In this document: one piece after another, positions 60,705 to 64,000 of the stretch
How positions within the stretch are numbered: the stretch's first letter is position 1
How the letters are laid out: each line of letters starts with the position of its first letter
Source of the DNA: Microbacterium sp. Nx66
GTDB lineage: Bacteria > Actinomycetota > Actinomycetes > Actinomycetales > Microbacteriaceae
Assembly (NCBI RefSeq): GCF_904066215.1
Contig: NZ_LR880474.1
Span: 868,001 to 932,000, forward strand
DNA: 64,000 nt
Direction: 5' to 3'
Notes under the pieces: model-generated
The model's database searches: none
What the model was told of the DNA's origin: nothing
Seen by the model: only the letters and a program-made list of their open reading frames with translations
Made by a program: the position numbers and the translations under genes

Positions 60705-63700
60705 ATGCCCCGACTGCACTCCGTGGCGGCAGTCACGGCGGCGTGCGCGCTGAGCGCCGCCGCCCTGATCGCCGCCCCCGTCGCCGCCTCCGGTGCCATC
60801 CCTCCCGGCGAGCCCGCGCCGACCGCCGAAGCAGGGCTCGTCCTCAACGAGATCGTCTACGACGACGCGGCGACCGGGCTCGCCGACCGGATCGAGATCT
60901 ACAACGCGGGCTCGGCGAGCGTCGACCTGACCGGCTGGCGGGTCTCGGACGAGAAGCGCGACAGCTTCGGCGCGGCACCGGCCGGGACGGTGCTCGCGCC
61001 GGGCGCGTTCCTCGTCCTGGTGAAGGACGTGGACTTCGCCTTCGGGCTGGGCAAGGGGGACGAGGTCGTCCTCCACGACCCGGAGGGGGTCGAGGTCGAT
61101 TCCTACGCCTACGCGAACACCGCGCCGCTGGCGGTCTGGGCGCGCTGCCCCGACGGGACGGGCGACTGGGCGCATGCCACGGCGGCGACACCGGGCGCGC
61201 CCAACGACTGCCAGGTCGCGTCGGTCGCGGGCTCGATCCGCATCAACGAGGTCGACTCGCAGCCGGCCGACTGGGTCGAGTTCCACAACCCGGGGACGGA
61301 GGCGCTCGATGTCTCCGGGTACGAGATCCGCGACAACTCCGATGACCACCGGTGGCGCTTCCTGCCGGGCACCACGATCGAACCAGAAGCGTTTCTCGTC
61401 GTCGATGAGGGCACGATCGGGCTCGTCGACGGCGTGGAGGCGGCGTTCCGCGACCCGATCGGCATCGGCAGCGCCGACCGCATCCGCCTCTTCGACACCG
61501 CGGGCACGCTCGTCGACTATACGCAGCCCTGGGAGGGACACGCCGCCATCGACGGGGACTTCGCCGCCGCCACGCTCGCGCGCTGCCCGGACGGTACCGG
61601 CGCTTTCGTGGTCGCGCACGCGACCCCGGGAGCGGTGAACTCCTGCGTCCTCCCTGATGTCGCGATCAACGAGATCGAGTCCAACGGGGACGCGACCGAC
61701 TGGGTCGAGGTCGTGAACACCGGCAGCACCACGGTCGACCTGTCCGGCTGGACCGTCATGGACGGCGATCCGGTCGGACACGCCTCGGAGACGACGCCGC
61801 TGCCGGCGGGGACGCTGCTGCCTCCGGGCGGATACCGGGTCTTCGATCAGCCCGCCGACTTCGTCTTCGGGCTGGGCAACGGCGACACCGTGACGCTGCG
61901 GGACGCGAACGGACTCATGATCGACGAGCACGTCTACTCCGCGCACGCCGACGGCGTCTGGGCACGCTGCACCGACGGGACGGGCGCGTTCGTCGACGCG
62001 CCGGCAGCGACGAAGGGCCAGCGCAACGCCTGCGGGAACCCGGTGCGGATCAACGAGGTCGAGTCGGACGGCGGCGCGCCGGACGACTGGATCGAGCTCG
62101 TCAACCCGACCGGCGCCTCGCTCGAGATCGGTGGCGTCGTCGTGAAGGACGACGACGACGCCCACGCCTACACCGTTCCCGTCGGCACGACGATCCCGGC
62201 CGGAGGCTTCTTCGTCATCGAGCGTTCGGCCCTCGGCTTCGGGCTGGGCGCGGGCGACGCCGTCCGCCTCTTCGACGGTGAGCTGCTCATCGACGAGACC
62301 GCCTGGGGCGAGGGCCACGCGGCGACCTCCTGGGGCCGCTGCCCTGACACCACGGGAGCCTTCGCGGCGACCGCGACGCCGACGAAGGGCGCGCCGAACG
62401 TGTGCGCGGGCGAGGTCGCCGTCGGCACCTGGCCGGGGTCGGCCGAAGTGCGGGTGCTCGACGACGTGCCGACGTTCCTCGAGGACAGCTCCGGCCTCGA
62501 CGTGCAGGAGACCGCGGACGGGGCATTCCTCTGGGCCGTGGATAACGGCGAGGGGCGCATCTGGAAGCTCGAGGCCCACGCGGACGGCTCGGTGGAGAAG
62601 GCCGCGGGCTGGGACGAGGGCAAGCGTGTGCGCTTCGCCAAGGACGCCGGGAACCCGGGCGCCGCAGGGCCGGACACCGAAGGCATCACGGTCGACGGGA
62701 GGGGCCTGGTCTACGTGGCGTCCGAGCGCGACAACAGCGCCAAGGGTGTGAACCAGAACGTGCTGCTGCAGGTCGATCCGGACGCGGCGGCCGGCGATCT
62801 CGTGGCGCAGCGGGAATGGGATCTCACGGCGATGCTCCCGGCGGTCGGCGCGAACCTCGGCATCGAGGCCGTGCAGTGGGTGCCGGACAGTGCGCTGAAC
62901 GGAAAGCTCTTCGACGACACCACCGGGACCGCCTACGACCCGGCCGTGCATCCGGGACACGGCGACGGCCTCTTCTTCGTCGCGGTGGAGGACAACGGGC
63001 ACGTCTACGCCTTCGCGTTCGCCGCGGACGGCACGGCCACGCTCGTCTCCGAGATCTCCCCCGGGCTCACCGGTGTCATGGCGCTCGACTGGGATGCCGT
63101 CCGCGGCACCCTGTGGGCGGTGTGCGACGACGGCTGCCAGGGCCGCTCCGCCGAGCTCACCTTGAACGGGACCGCCCGGCCCGGGATCGCTCACTACGCG
63201 CGGCCCGCCGGCATGCCCGACATCAACAACGAGGGCTTCGCGACGGCTCCCGCGTCGCTCGCGGTCGACGGACAGCGTCCGGTGTGGTGGTTCGCCGATG
63301 GCTTCGCCTCGGAGGCGCTGCGCACCGGCACGCTGCCGGGCGGCACAGGCGCCGAGAACCCCGGTGGGGAGAACCCCGGCGGCGAGAACCCTGGTGGCGA
63401 GAACCCTGGTGCGGAGAACCCGCCGCTTCCCGGCACGGAGCTCGTGGACGGCAACCGCCACGGCGTCACCGTCGATCCGGCGGTGGCCGGACCGGGGCAG
63501 CGGGTCACCGTCACGGTCGGCGCGGATGCCGCGGGAGCGCGGGCGGAGGTCTGGATGTACTCCGTCCCGGTCCGCCTGGCTGCGGGGACGCTTTCGGCGA
63601 CGGGTGCCCTCACGGTCACCGTTCCGGTGGACGCGCCGCTGGGCGCGCACCGCATCGCGGTCTACGCGGCGGATGGGACGCTCCTCGGCTGGGCTGACCT

Positions 63701-63830
63701 GCGCGTCACCGCCGCGGGCGAGGGGCTGGCCGCGACCGGAGCGGACCTGCCGGTGGCCGCCACCGCGCTCGCGTTGATGCTCCTCACGACCGGGGTCCTC
63801 GCGCTGCGCCGTCGGAAGCGCACCGCCTGA
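60705..63830 (+). CDS. wall-anchored protein with four lamin-tail domains and an esterase/phytase-like domain
   Basis: A 1041-residue surface protein. A signal peptide (SVAAVTAACALSAAALIAAP) leads to four lamin-tail domains starting near residues 42, 180, 325 and 447, each with an N-E-I/V motif (GLVLNEIVYDD, SIRINEVDSQPADWVEFHNP, VAINEIESNGDATDWVEVVN, VRINEVESDGGAPDDWIELV) and an end such as WARCPDGTGDW. Residues about 580-890 form a domain like esterase-like/phytase-like beta-propellers. A (ENPGG)n linker, an Ig-like module and LAATG (1008-1012) with a membrane helix and RRRKR tail follow, a class E sortase signal. Confidence 0.85.
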   Translation: MPRLHSVAAVTAACALSAAALIAAPVAASGAIPPGEPAPTAEAGLVLNEIVYDDAATGLADRIEIYNAGSASVDLTGWRVSDEKRDSFGAAPAGTVLAPGAFLVLVKDVDFAFGLGKGDEVVLHDPEGVEVDSYAYANTAPLAVWARCPDGTGDWAHATAATPGAPNDCQVASVAGSIRINEVDSQPADWVEFHNPGTEALDVSGYEIRDNSDDHRWRFLPGTTIEPEAFLVVDEGTIGLVDGVEAAFRDPIGIGSADRIRLFDTAGTLVDYTQPWEGHAAIDGDFAAATLARCPDGTGAFVVAHATPGAVNSCVLPDVAINEIESNGDATDWVEVVNTGSTTVDLSGWTVMDGDPVGHASETTPLPAGTLLPPGGYRVFDQPADFVFGLGNGDTVTLRDANGLMIDEHVYSAHADGVWARCTDGTGAFVDAPAATKGQRNACGNPVRINEVESDGGAPDDWIELVNPTGASLEIGGVVVKDDDDAHAYTVPVGTTIPAGGFFVIERSALGFGLGAGDAVRLFDGELLIDETAWGEGHAATSWGRCPDTTGAFAATATPTKGAPNVCAGEVAVGTWPGSAEVRVLDDVPTFLEDSSGLDVQETADGAFLWAVDNGEGRIWKLEAHADGSVEKAAGWDEGKRVRFAKDAGNPGAAGPDTEGITVDGRGLVYVASERDNSAKGVNQNVLLQVDPDAAAGDLVAQREWDLTAMLPAVGANLGIEAVQWVPDSALNGKLFDDTTGTAYDPAVHPGHGDGLFFVAVEDNGHVYAFAFAADGTATLVSEISPGLTGVMALDWDAVRGTLWAVCDDGCQGRSAELTLNGTARPGIAHYARPAGMPDINNEGFATAPASLAVDGQRPVWWFADGFASEALRTGTLPGGTGAENPGGENPGGENPGGENPGAENPPLPGTELVDGNRHGVTVDPAVAGPGQRVTVTVGADAAGARAEVWMYSVPVRLAAGTLSATGALTVTVPVDAPLGAHRIAVYAADGTLLGWADLRVTAAGEGLAATGADLPVAATALALMLLTTGVLALRRRKRTA
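63354..63428 (+). repeat. 15-bp in-frame tandem repeat, five copies
   Basis: GAGAACCCYGGYGGS repeats with 15-bp period from 63354, coding for ENPGG (three copies), ENPGA and ENPPL between the propeller-like and anchor parts. In-frame repeats of this kind can change copy number and thus linker length. Confidence 0.85.
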
Positions 63831-63899
63831 CCGGGGGAGGGGTGCGGGCGGTCGCCTGTATCCCTCCCCGACGCGGACCGCGATGTCGGTGCCGCCGCC

Positions 63900-63905
63900 T
63901 AGACT
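63900..63905 (+). promoter_or_regulatory. -10 box of the last gene
   Basis: TAGACT, nine bases before the ATG at 63915, so the leader would be about three bases. Confidence 0.45.
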
Positions 63906-63914
63906 CGAGAGGTC

Positions 63915-64000
63915 ATGACCGAAGCCCCTCTCATCGTCCCCGGATCCGTCGGCCCGCAGTCCTCCGGCGCCCCCGCGCAGGACGACCTCCTCGCCGGCCT
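63915..64000 (+). CDS. pcrA: N-terminus of a probable UvrD/PcrA-type DNA helicase (cut by the window end)
   Basis: Only 28 codons are visible (starting MTEAPLIVPGSVGP and ending AQDDLLAGL). The ending DDLLAGL is what usually stands directly before the NPQQREAV motif of PcrA/UvrD helicases, and related actinobacteria have such N-terminal extensions. No catalytic motif is inside the window, so this is a guess from recall. Confidence 0.5.
   Translation, partial: MTEAPLIVPGSVGPQSSGAPAQDDLLAG

Noticed and set aside
60342..63650. A minus-strand open frame of about 1,100 codons over the lamin-tail gene
   Set aside because: Antisense shadow; the plus frame has a signal peptide, repeated domains and a sorting signal.
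63832..63870. Terminator after the lamin-tail gene (CGGGGGAGGG with CCCTCCCCG)
   Set aside because: The stem has a bulge and a 20-base loop with no T-run; too weak to list.

Overview
The window is about 64 kb of very GC-rich, densely coding chromosome from a motile, Gram-positive (monoderm) actinobacterium. It most resembles Microbacteriaceae and probably Microbacterium; this is inferred from GuaB3, SURF1, LAATG (sortase E type) cell-wall sorting signals, ECF42/YCII, short flagellin and the absence of P/L-ring genes. I see no rRNA, tRNA, CRISPR, prophage or transposase.

Layout. (1) 1-16386: flagellar locus. A leftward operon flgB-flgC-fliE-fliF-fliG-fliH-fliI-fliJ-fliK-flgD-flgE runs off the left edge. 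A leftward group fliA (sigma-28), fliC, fliD, fliS and a small fliT-position gene lies next to it, and a rightward operon flgN-flgK-flgL-fliW diverges from fliA. Three promoters share the sigma-28 form TAAC-N15-GCCGAYAG, in front of flgB, fliC and flgN. The predicted flgB and fliC mRNAs both begin with a hairpin that carries CACGGAUGG, a CsrA-like site. (2) 16445-24081: tsaB-rimI-tsaD (t6A tRNA modification), membrane proteins including a tandem paralogous pair, a THUMP-like methyltransferase, groES with two CIRCE operators, and rarD. (3) 24226-29632: a branched-chain amino acid ABC system, with a binding lipoprotein convergent to livFGMH; LivH carries an extra secreted domain. (4) 29883-32282: guaB and small genes. 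(5) 32421-38954: a tightly coupled eight-gene set coding for a response regulator fused to a PIG-L deacetylase, an ATP-grasp enzyme, a PHP phosphoesterase, a membrane GT2 glycan synthase, a 47-residue membrane peptide, a lone receiver and a membrane PAS histidine kinase. This is the best candidate for an undescribed system: a two-component-linked pathway for a surface glycan or glycoconjugate. (6) 38987-51472: an AbrB-like protein, an ABC-F protein, guaB3, SURF1, a very large secreted nuclease/5'-nucleotidase, DUF3817, guaA and a GT4 glycosyltransferase. (7) 51529-64000: a secreted GHL10 hydrolase behind a LacI-type palindrome, a YCII/ECF42 pair with a probable autoregulated promoter, small membrane proteins, a glycerophosphodiesterase, an ABC exporter, a wall-anchored lamin-tail-domain protein and the first codons of a probable pcrA helicase gene.

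A general feature is leaderless transcription: about ten genes have a TANNNT-like -10 box exactly six (once seven) bases before the start codon, which puts +1 on the start codon. Terminators are often long GC stems with a TTCG loop. Starts were chosen by family N-termini, 4-bp operon overlaps, Shine-Dalgarno motifs and these -10 positions. Functions are assigned by recognising motifs by eye, without database searches.
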